NCBI GenBank assembly: GCA_023386815.1
Contig: JAEWIZ010000022.1
Location: 372,001-436,000, forward strand
DNA length: 64,000 bases
Source of the DNA: Bacillota bacterium
GTDB lineage: Bacteria; Bacillota; Clostridia; Lachnospirales; Lachnospiraceae
Direction of reading: 5' to 3'
Shown: one piece after another, positions 43,397-51,003 of the stretch
How positions within the stretch are numbered: position 1 is the stretch's first letter
How the letters are laid out: each line of letters opens with the position of its first letter
Program-made: the position numbers and the translations under genes
Notes under the pieces: model-generated
Database searches by the model: none
The model's input: the letters and a program-made list of their open reading frames with translations, nothing else
What the model was told of the DNA's origin: nothing

Positions 43397-44509
43397 TTAG
43401 TTCCATACCTCATTCGCAATTTCCTGAACCAGTTTTAGTTTTGCCCACTGTTCCTCCTCTGTAATTTGATTACCTTCCTCGGTAGAAGCAAATCCACACT
43501 GGGGGCTAAGGCATAATCGCTCCAAGGGAACGAACTGAGCCGCTTCATGAATCCGCTTAATAATATGCTCCTTTTCCTCCAACAGGGGAGACTTCGTTGT
43601 AATAAGCCCAAGTACTACCTGCTTATCTTCACTGACATAACGAAGAGGTTCAAAGCCACCGGAACGATCATCATCAAACTCCAGGTAAAAGGCATTTACA
43701 TTCTCCTTTGCAAATAGCTTCTTCGCCACCCCTTCATAGCTGCCCTGGCAAGCCCAGGTTGAATGGAAATTACCGCGACAGATATGTGTATTAATTACCA
43801 AATCTTCTGGCTTATCTTCTAAGGCCAGATTATTAATATGGATTAAGGTGTCAATATTCTGCTGCAGTCCAGGTTTATCGGTTCCCAGAATAAAGCAAGC
43901 ATTCGGATCAACGCATACACCCCAGGTACAATCATCAAATTGAATATTTCTACAGCCCGCTTCATATAGCTCCCGAATCACTTTTTTATACCCCTCAGCA
44001 ATATCTTTGACCAGCTCTTCTTCCTTGGGATAAATCGCCTTGGTGCGCTCTAGATTTCCCGGTATGATCATTTGAAATAAAAACTGTGCCGGCGCAGGGA
44101 TGGTCTGGCGAGCCACTGTATTCTCATCCTCGAATTGTTTTACGAATTTAAAATGCTCCACAAAGGGATGACTACTTACAGCAACTCTTCCTGTAAGAAA
44201 GGTATCATCTATGAAAGCAGCCTCTCCGTGGAAGGGGATCCCCTCCTTTGTTTTTTCATGACCAACGCCCTGAAAAGCCCACATAAAATCAAGATGCCAG
44301 GAGCCTCTTCTGAATTCTCCGTCTGTTATTACCTTAAGCCCAAACTCTTTTTGTTTCAAAATCAAATCGGTGATTGCTCTATCCTCCACCAATTTTAATT
44401 CCTCTTCGGTGATTTTCCCTACCGCAAATTCCTTCCTCGCCTGCTTTAAGTACTCCGGTCTTAAAAAGCTTCCTACAATATCATATTTAAAAGGTGCGTT
44501 TTTATTCAT
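43397..44509 (-). CDS. MetE C-terminal-like methyltransferase (YxjG/YxjH type)
   Basis: A 370-residue zinc-dependent, cobalamin-independent methyltransferase of the methionine synthase II family. The barrel begins YDIVGSFLRPEYLKQAR. FGLKVITDGEFRRGSWHLDF near 58 and FDDCTWG near 193 follow. The zinc site is suggested by THICRGNFHSTW near 240 (His, Cys) and a late Cys in LCLSPQCGFAS near 335. It lacks the N-terminal folate-binding half of full MetE, so the methyl donor may be a small thiol or sulfonium compound. A GTG precedes the chosen ATG, which has AGGAG 7 nt upstream. A LysR-type gene upstream is a possible regulator. Confidence 0.88.
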   Translation of the reverse strand: MNKNAPFKYDIVGSFLRPEYLKQARKEFAVGKITEEELKLVEDRAITDLILKQKEFGLKVITDGEFRRGSWHLDFMWAFQGVGHEKTKEGIPFHGEAAFIDDTFLTGRVAVSSHPFVEHFKFVKQFEDENTVARQTIPAPAQFLFQMIIPGNLERTKAIYPKEEELVKDIAEGYKKVIRELYEAGCRNIQFDDCTWGVCVDPNACFILGTDKPGLQQNIDTLIHINNLALEDKPEDLVINTHICRGNFHSTWACQGSYEGVAKKLFAKENVNAFYLEFDDDRSGGFEPLRYVSEDKQVVLGLITTKSPLLEEKEHIIKRIHEAAQFVPLERLCLSPQCGFASTEEGNQITEEEQWAKLKLVQEIANEVWN

Positions 44510-44601
44510 CACTCATCTCCTGCCTTTCTTGAAACTATCATTTTTGCATTACTTCTGCCCCTAGTATAAGCCTATTTATATTCTTTGAAAAATACAAAAA
44601 A

Positions 44602-44642
44602 ATGTATGTTTGACATAGTTTCAAACTATATCAAACATACAT
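44602..44642 (-). terminator. Terminator after the LysR gene
   Basis: Two 20-nt arms pair with one mismatch around a single loop base, followed on the minus strand by seven T. A very strong hairpin 50 bp past the LysR stop. Confidence 0.9.
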
Positions 44643-44692
44643 CTCTACTGTAATACTATATCAAGTCATGTGATTTTATAATATGACTTCTG

Positions 44693-45601
44693 CTATGCAT
44701 ATTGACTTACATGACGTTTTAATGCTTCCATATAAGCATATCCATATCTGCTAAGGGGCATATTTTTCTGTTTGATTGTCCCCACACACATATGCTCATT
44801 TTCCATTAATGGCCTGGCAATAATATTTTCTCCATTCAATTCCTTACTGATTACACCAGTACTTACGGTATATCCATTTAAGCCGACAGCAAGATTGAAC
44901 AGGGTCGCTCTATCCCTTACCTTAATATTTTTATTTCTGCCCAGTGTACTCAGTATTTCCTCAGAAAAATAAAAGGAATTATATTCTCCCTGTTCAAAGG
45001 ATAGGTAAGGATATTCCTCTAACTCCTCAATGGTAATTGTCTCCTTCTCCGCTAGTGGATGTTTTGAGCTGATGAACACATGAGGTTTTGCCAGAAAAAG
45101 CTTCTTGAATTCCAAACCATTTTGCTTAATGAATTTCATAATCACTTCTTCATTCTTAGAGGATGTATATAAAACCCCTATTTCACTTTTCAATCTAGTT
45201 ACATCCTCAATAATCTCATAGGTCTGTGTTTCTCTTAGGGTAAAATCATACTGATTTTGGCCAAACTCGCGAATCACATCTACAAAAGCATTTACAGCAA
45301 AGGAATAGTGCTGGGTAGAGACTGAGAACCTTGGACTTTGCTTATTCCCATTTAAAAAACGTTCCTCTAATAGATTTGCCTGCTCCAATACCTGTCTGGC
45401 ATAGGAAAGAAACTCATCACCGGCATTCGATACCACGATTCCCTTATTGGTTCGGTTGAAAATAGTGAGCTGCATCTCTTGTTCCAACTCTTTGATCGCA
45501 TTTGTCAGGCTTGGCTGGGATAGGAACAATTCCTTTGCAGCCTCACTAATTGTCCCCTTATCAGCTACAGTCACCACATATTTTAATTGCTGTAAAGTCA
45601 T
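44693..45601 (-). CDS. LysR-family transcriptional regulator
   Basis: A 302-residue regulator. The N-terminal winged helix-turn-helix reads QQLKYVVTVADKGTISEAAKE, then LSQPSLTNAIKELEQEM and LTIFNRTNKGIVVSNAG. The effector domain follows from about 90 to 295. Ribosome site GGAG upstream of the ATG. The next gene is the MetE-like methyltransferase, separated by a strong terminator, so the two are separate units. Control of methionine metabolism is possible (compare MetR or YtlI types) but not shown by sequence. Confidence 0.93.
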   Translation of the reverse strand: MTLQQLKYVVTVADKGTISEAAKELFLSQPSLTNAIKELEQEMQLTIFNRTNKGIVVSNAGDEFLSYARQVLEQANLLEERFLNGNKQSPRFSVSTQHYSFAVNAFVDVIREFGQNQYDFTLRETQTYEIIEDVTRLKSEIGVLYTSSKNEEVIMKFIKQNGLEFKKLFLAKPHVFISSKHPLAEKETITIEELEEYPYLSFEQGEYNSFYFSEEILSTLGRNKNIKVRDRATLFNLAVGLNGYTVSTGVISKELNGENIIARPLMENEHMCVGTIKQKNMPLSRYGYAYMEALKRHVSQYA

Positions 45602-45619
45602 CTTCCACAGCTCCTTCCA

Positions 45620-45820
45620 TTAACGGTTTGAAGCAAAGGTCAATCCGTGTTCTGACAAAACCTGTTTTGTGATACCAATTGCATTTTTCCCTATACCATG
45701 CAACTGCGAAAATTCCTTTTCACTATATTCACAAAGCTGTTCAAGCGTTTGAATCCCAGCGTTATGAATTGCTCTTTGTGCTGGCTGGGCAAGCTTGTTC
45801 AGTAAAATATCAATATGCAT
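45620..45820 (-). CDS. Small helix-hairpin-helix protein resembling the RNA polymerase alpha C-terminal domain
   Basis: A 66-residue protein. LAQPAQRAIHNAGIQTLEQLCEY and FSQLHGIGKNAIGITKQVL match the alpha-CTD and helix-hairpin-helix pattern (PAQRAL...I.TL..L...S..EL..LHGIG...). Homologues are known as small stand-alone proteins of unknown role and could bind DNA. The ATG at 45820 has AGGAGG 6 nt upstream. It lies 19 bp after the GNAT acetyltransferase gene in the same direction, so they are probably co-transcribed. Confidence 0.75.
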   Translation of the reverse strand: MHIDILLNKLAQPAQRAIHNAGIQTLEQLCEYSEKEFSQLHGIGKNAIGITKQVLSEHGLTFASNR

Positions 45821-45839
45821 CTGATTCCTCCTGATCATT

Positions 45840-46298
45840 TTAATCTGCTGTATCATATTTCATCCAGTAATATGGTCCATGCTCGTCCCTGTCTTCCTTG
45901 TCAATTCGCCAGTTATGGGATTGATAATATCCTATAGCCGGCGTATTCCCTTTCACACACTTTAATGTAAGTGGCAGCCCGACCCTATTCTTTGCCTCGT
46001 TAACAAGGGCGGTTCCTACTCCTTTTCCTTGGAACTCTACTCGGACAAATAAATTATGTATAAATTTTTCCGGTACCCAAATTGATGCAAAACCAACAAT
46101 TTCATTATTAATGAAAGCTGCCAGTATCAATTCCCCCTCGGTACTAGTATCAAAATCCTCCAATTTTAATTGTTCTGGATCTTCCCAAGGAAAGGCAGCC
46201 TGGCGAACCTTGAGATAAATATCTCGTAGAGCTGCATAATCCGATTCCTTAGCTTCTAAAACAATAATCTCTTCCTTAACACTACTCTCTTCCTTCAA
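45840..46298 (-). CDS. GNAT-family N-acetyltransferase
   Basis: An acetyl-CoA-dependent N-acetyltransferase of about 152 residues. IHNLFVRVEFQGKGVGTALVNEA near 78-100 supplies the acetyl-CoA loop (Q-G-K-G-V-G), and GYYQSHNWRIDKED near 125 is the usual C-terminal part. The start is uncertain. ATGs at 46316 and 46313 have no ribosome site, while the TTG at 46298 has GGAGG 8 nt upstream and is chosen. The substrate is unknown. Followed by the small helix-hairpin-helix gene. Confidence 0.85.
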   Translation of the reverse strand: MKEESSVKEEIIVLEAKESDYAALRDIYLKVRQAAFPWEDPEQLKLEDFDTSTEGELILAAFINNEIVGFASIWVPEKFIHNLFVRVEFQGKGVGTALVNEAKNRVGLPLTLKCVKGNTPAIGYYQSHNWRIDKEDRDEHGPYYWMKYDTAD

Positions 46299-46355
46299 AA
46301 TGAAATCCTCCATCATAGATATGTACTCTGATGTGTACACACAAGTAATCCAACT

Positions 46356-46652
46356 CTAAGTTTCTCTTTCAAAATTATATAATTCGTCTTCCATTCTTTC
46401 TAATTCGATCTCAATAATTCCATTATCACGACAAAGAAAATAATCTTTTGAACCCACTGGCTGCTTTCGCAAATTATTACAGACTGGCTGTAAATCAGCT
46501 AAAGTTGCAAAGCAATATTTTTGCAGCTTATTAACATTAGTATCAAAACAATGCTTTTTAATTATAATTTCATCACCCACCTCAAAAATGGGGCAATAAT
46601 TATTCTTCTTCATGACTGTCATCTTTATCACTGTTTGCGGCTTTATTTCCAT
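46356..46652 (-). CDS. TIGR04076 family protein
   Basis: A 98-residue protein with VIKMTVMKKNNYCPIFEVGD near the start, then ATLADLQPVCNNLRKQP and a C-terminal acidic segment with LCRDNGIIEIEL. This fits the TIGR04076 family, of unknown function, with conserved Cys residues that might bind metal. The chosen ATG at 46652 has AAAGGAGG upstream, whereas the frame start at 46721 has none. It lies just upstream of the GNAT gene with a 57-bp gap. Confidence 0.78.
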   Translation of the reverse strand: MEIKPQTVIKMTVMKKNNYCPIFEVGDEIIIKKHCFDTNVNKLQKYCFATLADLQPVCNNLRKQPVGSKDYFLCRDNGIIEIELERMEDELYNFERET

Positions 46653-46821
46653 TTTCACATCTCCTCCTTTGAGAAATTCCGGTAATGAATCTTGGTTATA
46701 TGAGCCATAATGAATTGTCACTTATTAGTTTAACATAGGTAGCTTTAATTTCAATAATATTCTCTCAAAATATCTAAAGCTTCCTCTAAAAACATCTAAC
46801 ATATCATCTAAAAAATATCTT

Positions 46822-46914
46822 AAACATACTCTATAAAATTTATAAACATACTCTATAAAATATCTTAAACTCTAAAAATATTTTAATTAATACACCTTAA
46901 ACATACTCTTAAAA
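46822..46914. repeat. AT-rich degenerate direct repeats
   Basis: AAACATACTCTATAAAAT occurs at 46822-46839 and again at 46844-46861, 22 bp apart. A third partial copy, AAACATACTCTTAAAA, lies at 46899-46914, with ATATCTTAAAC segments between. The rest of the spacer from 46722 holds no gene. Confidence 0.6.
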
Positions 46915-46944
46915 GGAGCTGAAAATTTTACTTTTCAGCCCCTT
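46915..46944 (-). terminator. Terminator after the multicopper oxidase gene
   Basis: GGAGCTGAAAA / TTTTCAGCCCC stem with GGAG-CCCC end, T-run of eight on the plus side and TTTT on the minus side. It can serve the minus-strand oxidase gene ending at 47024. Confidence 0.75.
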
Positions 46945-47023
46945 TTTTTTACCCTATTAAATTGCCCAGTGAATGCATAAACAATACTGATGAGGCTTGC
47001 TTAATTCTTTTCATCCACCATCT

Positions 47024-48634
47024 CTAATTTTTCTCAACAACCAGTGGTCTCATCATATCATAATCCTCGTGTTCTAAGATATGGCAGTGCCATACATAAT
47101 CACCACTATGCTCTTTAAAGTGCATGATGATCGAAGTTACCTGACCGGGTTCTGTTCTCACAACATCCTTGGGTCCTGTTTCATAATCAAGGGGTGGTGT
47201 TAGTGAATCAATATCAAACTTATAATTACCGTTTTCATCGAAATCCTTCTCCGTAACAACTTTTCTTCCGAGTATCTGGAAATGAACAAGGTGTAGATGG
47301 ATAGGATGAGGAAAGTTAAAATTATTCTTAAGATGCCAAATCTCAATCGTATCTAACTTAGGCTTTTCAGTAGCTGGATCTGACCACATTCTATCATTTA
47401 GTAAATGCATGACACGGCCATAGTGATCTGTCGTTTCATCCAGGATTAATGTTCTTTCCTTTACTGCCAAACTTGGATCCAACTTATGAAACGGCATTAG
47501 TTCCTTAGGAATGGTACTTGTATCCGGGCTGGATAACTCCTCACCTACGATAAATTTCATGATAACAGCCATGTCTGTACCGGCTGCTCCTCCTGCAACA
47601 TTTTGTAAAATAATTTCCTTCCCTTTATAGGCTGTAAAATCAACAATTACATCTAGTCTCTCAGCCGGCTCCATAATAAAAGAATCAATAGTAACAGAAT
47701 GATGTAGGAATCCTAAGTCTGTACCTAATAGATGGAATACTTCGTTATTACTTAATTTAAGCTCATATGGCCGTAGATTTGACCCATTTAATATTCGAAA
47801 ACGATATTTACGTGGTTCCACATGTAAGACAGGCCAAAGCTTTCCATTTACTACGATGGTATTTCCCAAGAAAAAGGAGGGTGTTGACGGAACTGGATTA
47901 TCCACTGGTGGAGTTGCATTGTCTGGATAGAATAATGATCCATCTTCGGTAAAGGTTTTATCCTGAATCAGGATTGGCACCTCGAATGGTCCCTCTGGAA
48001 GATTCAATCTTTTCTCCAAAAAGTCTCTAATGAGATAGAAGCCCGCCAGACCTGAATACACATTTAATCTTGTGATTCCCATTGCATGGTCGTGATACCA
48101 TAGGGTAGCTCCTGCCTGATGATTTGTATATTCATATACCTCTCTGGTGTATTTATGGCCAACATATTCGTTCCCTTTCGTAAACCAGGCCTCCGGGTGT
48201 CCGTCACTGTCTGCAGCCACATTGGCGCCATGCAGATGTGTAACCGTTCTTACATCCGGGGTATCCATAGCTCCATGAAGGGTATGATCTACTGGCAGTA
48301 GATGCTTTTCCGGTAATTGATTGATCCATTTTACTTTAATCGGAACATCCTTTGAAACCTCAAACGTGGGACCTGGGTAGGTACCATTATACCCCCATAT
48401 CGTCGTTAATGGAAAATTCATATGAAATCTATGTTTTGCTTCTTTCATTATAATTTCATAAAGTAATTCTTTTTCATTTGACCCATAACATTTCTGAGAT
48501 GGTTTCGCTTTATCAGGAATAGGCAAGTGATCCACAAATTTAGGAATGGTTGTAGGATCAGAAGGATTCACATTTAGCTCCGGTTCTTCGCCATAATTGG
48601 ATTTTGTTGAATAATATCTTGTATATTGATTCAT
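47024..48634 (-). CDS. CotA-like multicopper oxidase (spore-coat laccase / bilirubin-oxidase type)
   Basis: A 536-residue three-cupredoxin multicopper oxidase. All four copper-ligand clusters are present: VTHLHGANV near 130, LWYHDHAMG near 178, HPIHLHLVHFQILG near 445 and VWHCHILEHEDYDMM near 515. The length and the N-terminal KFVDHLPIP match CotA of Bacillus spore coats. There is no signal peptide or Tat motif, as expected for a coat protein made in the mother cell. It oxidises phenols or bilirubin with O2, which is odd in an anaerobe and suggests a role in the resting spore. Ribosome site GGAGG, 7 nt. A sigma-K-like promoter lies upstream. Confidence 0.92.
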   Translation of the reverse strand: MNQYTRYYSTKSNYGEEPELNVNPSDPTTIPKFVDHLPIPDKAKPSQKCYGSNEKELLYEIIMKEAKHRFHMNFPLTTIWGYNGTYPGPTFEVSKDVPIKVKWINQLPEKHLLPVDHTLHGAMDTPDVRTVTHLHGANVAADSDGHPEAWFTKGNEYVGHKYTREVYEYTNHQAGATLWYHDHAMGITRLNVYSGLAGFYLIRDFLEKRLNLPEGPFEVPILIQDKTFTEDGSLFYPDNATPPVDNPVPSTPSFFLGNTIVVNGKLWPVLHVEPRKYRFRILNGSNLRPYELKLSNNEVFHLLGTDLGFLHHSVTIDSFIMEPAERLDVIVDFTAYKGKEIILQNVAGGAAGTDMAVIMKFIVGEELSSPDTSTIPKELMPFHKLDPSLAVKERTLILDETTDHYGRVMHLLNDRMWSDPATEKPKLDTIEIWHLKNNFNFPHPIHLHLVHFQILGRKVVTEKDFDENGNYKFDIDSLTPPLDYETGPKDVVRTEPGQVTSIIMHFKEHSGDYVWHCHILEHEDYDMMRPLVVEKN

Positions 48635-48674
48635 AGTAGGCCTCCATTCATATAATTCATAGTAATCCTATAAC

Positions 48675-48702
48675 CATTTTATGCAACCGTTCAAATTTGG
48701 TG
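48675..48702 (-). promoter_or_regulatory. Sigma-K-like promoter of the multicopper oxidase gene
   Basis: On the minus strand CACC (48699-48702), 15 bp, CATAAAATG (48675-48683), compared with the sigma-K pattern mACm-N15/16-CATAnnnTA. Good but not complete match. Confidence 0.4.
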
Positions 48703-48778
48703 TCTAACTTTGTCGATTCTTGTATATTTGGATTGATCATTGAAAATCTCAGCAAATAGACTCCATCGTCGCCATGTA

Positions 48779-48817
48779 AAAAAAGCCAGTACTTTGTCTA
48801 AGCAAAATACTGGCTTT
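48779..48817 (-). terminator. Terminator, minus strand, left of the group II intron
   Basis: AAAGCCAGTA / TACTGGCTTT stem with a 16-nt loop and a T-run on the minus strand. It would end transcription coming from the intron side before it enters the oxidase gene. Confidence 0.75.
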
Positions 48818-48941
48818 AATTTAAGTTATAGGAACATCACGCGAAATGAATACTTAACCGGCATACTACGGCTCAGGAACAGTGCCTGCAAGAATCTATC
48901 GGGTAGGAGGCTAATCATTATTTGATTAGCCGACCTCCCAC

Positions 48942-48974
48942 ACCGCACGTACGTACCGTTCGGTATACGGCGGT
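48942..48974 (-). ncRNA. Group II intron domain V
   Basis: ACCGC/GCGGU lower stem, CGTA/TACG, a CG bulge, TACC/GGTA upper stem and a GAAC loop on the minus strand. This is the catalytic core of the ribozyme and lies 4 bp after the maturase stop codon. Confidence 0.85.
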
Positions 48975-48977
48975 TCT

Positions 48978-50390
48978 TTAGTTTTCACAAATTTTCAGAT
49001 AATAGTCAGACATAGAGATGTATCCTAGTCTGGCTATTATTTTATTAGTAAGCACAGTGTTTAGCATCATCGCCGCTCTCCAATACCCTTTGCGACAGTT
49101 TGCCATCTCATGTACTCTCCATTCGGGTAGTTTCAACGCTCTTAGCATACGATATTTTGTTCTGACCCTTTTCCATTGTTTCCAATAGATAGCTCTTATT
49201 CTTCTTCGTAGCCATACGTCTATCTCTCCCATCAATCCCTTCATATCCGCCATACTAAAGTAATTAATCCACCCTCTCACATATTCTGTGAGTTTCTTTC
49301 TGCGGTAATCATTACTCCACCCTGAGTTCTTGTTAGTGAGTAGACGGAGTTTATCCTTCATTTTCTTCACTGACTTTGGGTGCACTCGGAGTTTGCATTT
49401 ACCTTTATATCTGTAAAATGCATATCCTAGATATTTTATCTTACTGATATGTGAGATAGTTGTTTTAGCTCGGTTTACTTTTAGGAATAGTTTCTCTTCA
49501 ATGTAAGGCACTATGTTCTCCAGCGTTCTTTCAGCACTCTTCCTGCTTTTGCAGAAGATGATTGCATCATCTGCAAACCTTATGAATTTGTGTCCTCTTT
49601 GTTCCAGTTTCTTATCCAGTTCGTTCAGCATTATGTTTCCTAAAAGTGGGCTCAATGGTCCGCCTTGTGGTACGCCTTCTTCGGTTCTCTCAAAGAAACC
49701 GTTTCCTACGACCCCTGCCTTAAGGTATTTGTGTATCAGCGATATTACCCTTCCGTCTTTAATGGTGCGTGATAATACTTCTATCAGCTTACTATGGTTC
49801 ACTGTGTCAAAGAATTTCTCTAAGTCCATGCTCACCACATATACATAACCCTCTTCTACATATTTCTTGCATCTTTTTAATGCATCATGCTGACCTCTGT
49901 TTGGTCTAAAACCGAAACTATTATCCGAGAACTGCCCTTCGAATATCGGTGTCAGTTCCTGTGCAATCGCTTGTTGGACTAGTCTGTCCACCACTGTTGG
50001 TATTCCTAGCTTTCTAACCTTGCCTTTCTCTTCCTTTGGTATTTCTACCCTGCGGACGGGGTTTGGTTTGTATTTTCCCCATTTAATCTGTTGAATAAGT
50101 TCGTCTTGGTTTTTTCTCAGGTAGGGCAGAAGTTTATCCACCTGCATTCCGTCAATTCCACCTGCTCCCTTATTTGATTTTACTTTCTTATACGCCTTGT
50201 TGAGGTTATCTTTCCGCAAAATCAACTCCATTAGATTGTCCGTCCAAAAATCTGTGATGATGTCGTTGTTTTCAGCAATCCTCTGATAGGTGAACACTTC
50301 TGCATACTCTTTCTGTTCCGCAGATACCATTTGCCGATAGTCTTCCATATGAAGTTGTCTGTTCTTAAATCTACCGTTGGTTACATTCAT
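48978..50390 (-). CDS. ltrA: Group II intron reverse transcriptase / maturase
   Basis: Intron-encoded protein of 470 residues that assists splicing and copies the intron RNA into new DNA sites. RT blocks are visible: KSNKGAGGIDGM near 70, RRVEIPKEEKGKVRKLGIP near 112, FGFRPNRGQHDALKRC near 160, MDLEKFFDTVNH near 185, GVPQGGPLSPLLGNI near 238. The catalytic motif is FADD (RFADDAIIFCKS near 268) instead of YADD. Domain X with YFSMADMKGL and RRRIRAIYWKQWKR follows. No HNH endonuclease domain is present, as in class C introns, which insert without second-strand cleavage. ATG at 50390 with AGGAG 10 nt upstream. Confidence 0.95.
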   Translation of the reverse strand: MNVTNGRFKNRQLHMEDYRQMVSAEQKEYAEVFTYQRIAENNDIITDFWTDNLMELILRKDNLNKAYKKVKSNKGAGGIDGMQVDKLLPYLRKNQDELIQQIKWGKYKPNPVRRVEIPKEEKGKVRKLGIPTVVDRLVQQAIAQELTPIFEGQFSDNSFGFRPNRGQHDALKRCKKYVEEGYVYVVSMDLEKFFDTVNHSKLIEVLSRTIKDGRVISLIHKYLKAGVVGNGFFERTEEGVPQGGPLSPLLGNIMLNELDKKLEQRGHKFIRFADDAIIFCKSRKSAERTLENIVPYIEEKLFLKVNRAKTTISHISKIKYLGYAFYRYKGKCKLRVHPKSVKKMKDKLRLLTNKNSGWSNDYRRKKLTEYVRGWINYFSMADMKGLMGEIDVWLRRRIRAIYWKQWKRVRTKYRMLRALKLPEWRVHEMANCRKGYWRAAMMLNTVLTNKIIARLGYISMSDYYLKICEN

Positions 50391-50946
50391 TTACTCACAT
50401 CTCCTAAAGTTCAGTCCTTCCCACCTCGTTTGCAACCGCGATGGTAATATGACCTCTGCTGACTCCTCATGATAAATCTTGTTTCAACCATAACCGCAAA
50501 TGTTCTATTGCACTGGCTATGTCCATGAGGCCTCCCCAGGTACTCACACGCTCTTTCACTCTTATACTCGTTCCATAAATACTACCTACATTTCCGTGCA
50601 GCTATCGGATTTTGGTTTGTTTAGCAACCTAGTCCATGCAGCTAGCCTCAAATGTAACAAGCCAGAGTTTTGCCTAATCCTTTCTTCAGATTCCCCTCAC
50701 GGTGGACACCCTTGGCTTCGGCTGTATCCTTCCCACTACTACAATAAGAAACAGGATGAGGTACGTGGCAGCCAGCCATGTCCATATCCTTCTTATTGCT
50801 TAAGCTGTTAGAATAGAGGGGACAATGGTATGACTGCTTCCCACTTGGACTTCGCGTCCGTCCGGTAGAATGTCAGCCAGCCCTCATTCGCAGCGTTCGT
50901 TTTACGCAGGTTGAACTAATACGTTCGTGTCACTCAGTAGTTAGAA

Positions 50947-50975
50947 TAAGTAATGAGTAAAGCTGATCTTACTTA
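50947..50975. ncRNA. Hairpin beside the intron, possible bridge-RNA loop
   Basis: TAAGTAA / TTACTTA with a 15-nt loop, 29 bp before the transposase gene. On the plus strand it could be one binding loop of the IS110 bridge RNA. On the minus strand it sits 13 bp before the intron 5' end, matching the stem-loop target preference of class C introns. Confidence 0.4.
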
Positions 50976-51003
50976 CCATTGATTATTAGTAAAGGAGCTC
51001 AAA

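Larger units (their letters stand above)
48898..50933 (-). mobile_element. Group II intron, bacterial class C-like
   Basis: A self-splicing retroelement of about 2.04 kb read on the minus strand. The 5' end is placed at GTGAC (50933) and the 3' end at ...CCCGAT (48898). Between 50932 and 50391 lie the structured RNA domains I-IV. After the reverse transcriptase stop come domain V (48942-48974, starting ACCGCCGUAU, catalytic CGC triad) and domain VI (48898-48940). Domain VI has a GGCTAATCA / TGATTAGCC stem and a bulged A in CCT-A-CCC as branch point. The 5' boundary is the less certain end because GTGAC departs from the usual GUGYG. Confidence 0.85.

Noticed and set aside
46722..46914. Possible CRISPR array
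   Set aside because: Repeats are short, AT-rich and unequal, spacers are only a few bases, and no cas gene is near.
48740..48925. Plus-strand open frame of 61 codons at the intron boundary
   Set aside because: It runs through a terminator hairpin and into intron domain VI, and lacks a ribosome site.
49513..49848. Plus-strand open frame of 111 codons
   Set aside because: It lies opposite the intron reverse transcriptase, whose motifs are clear.
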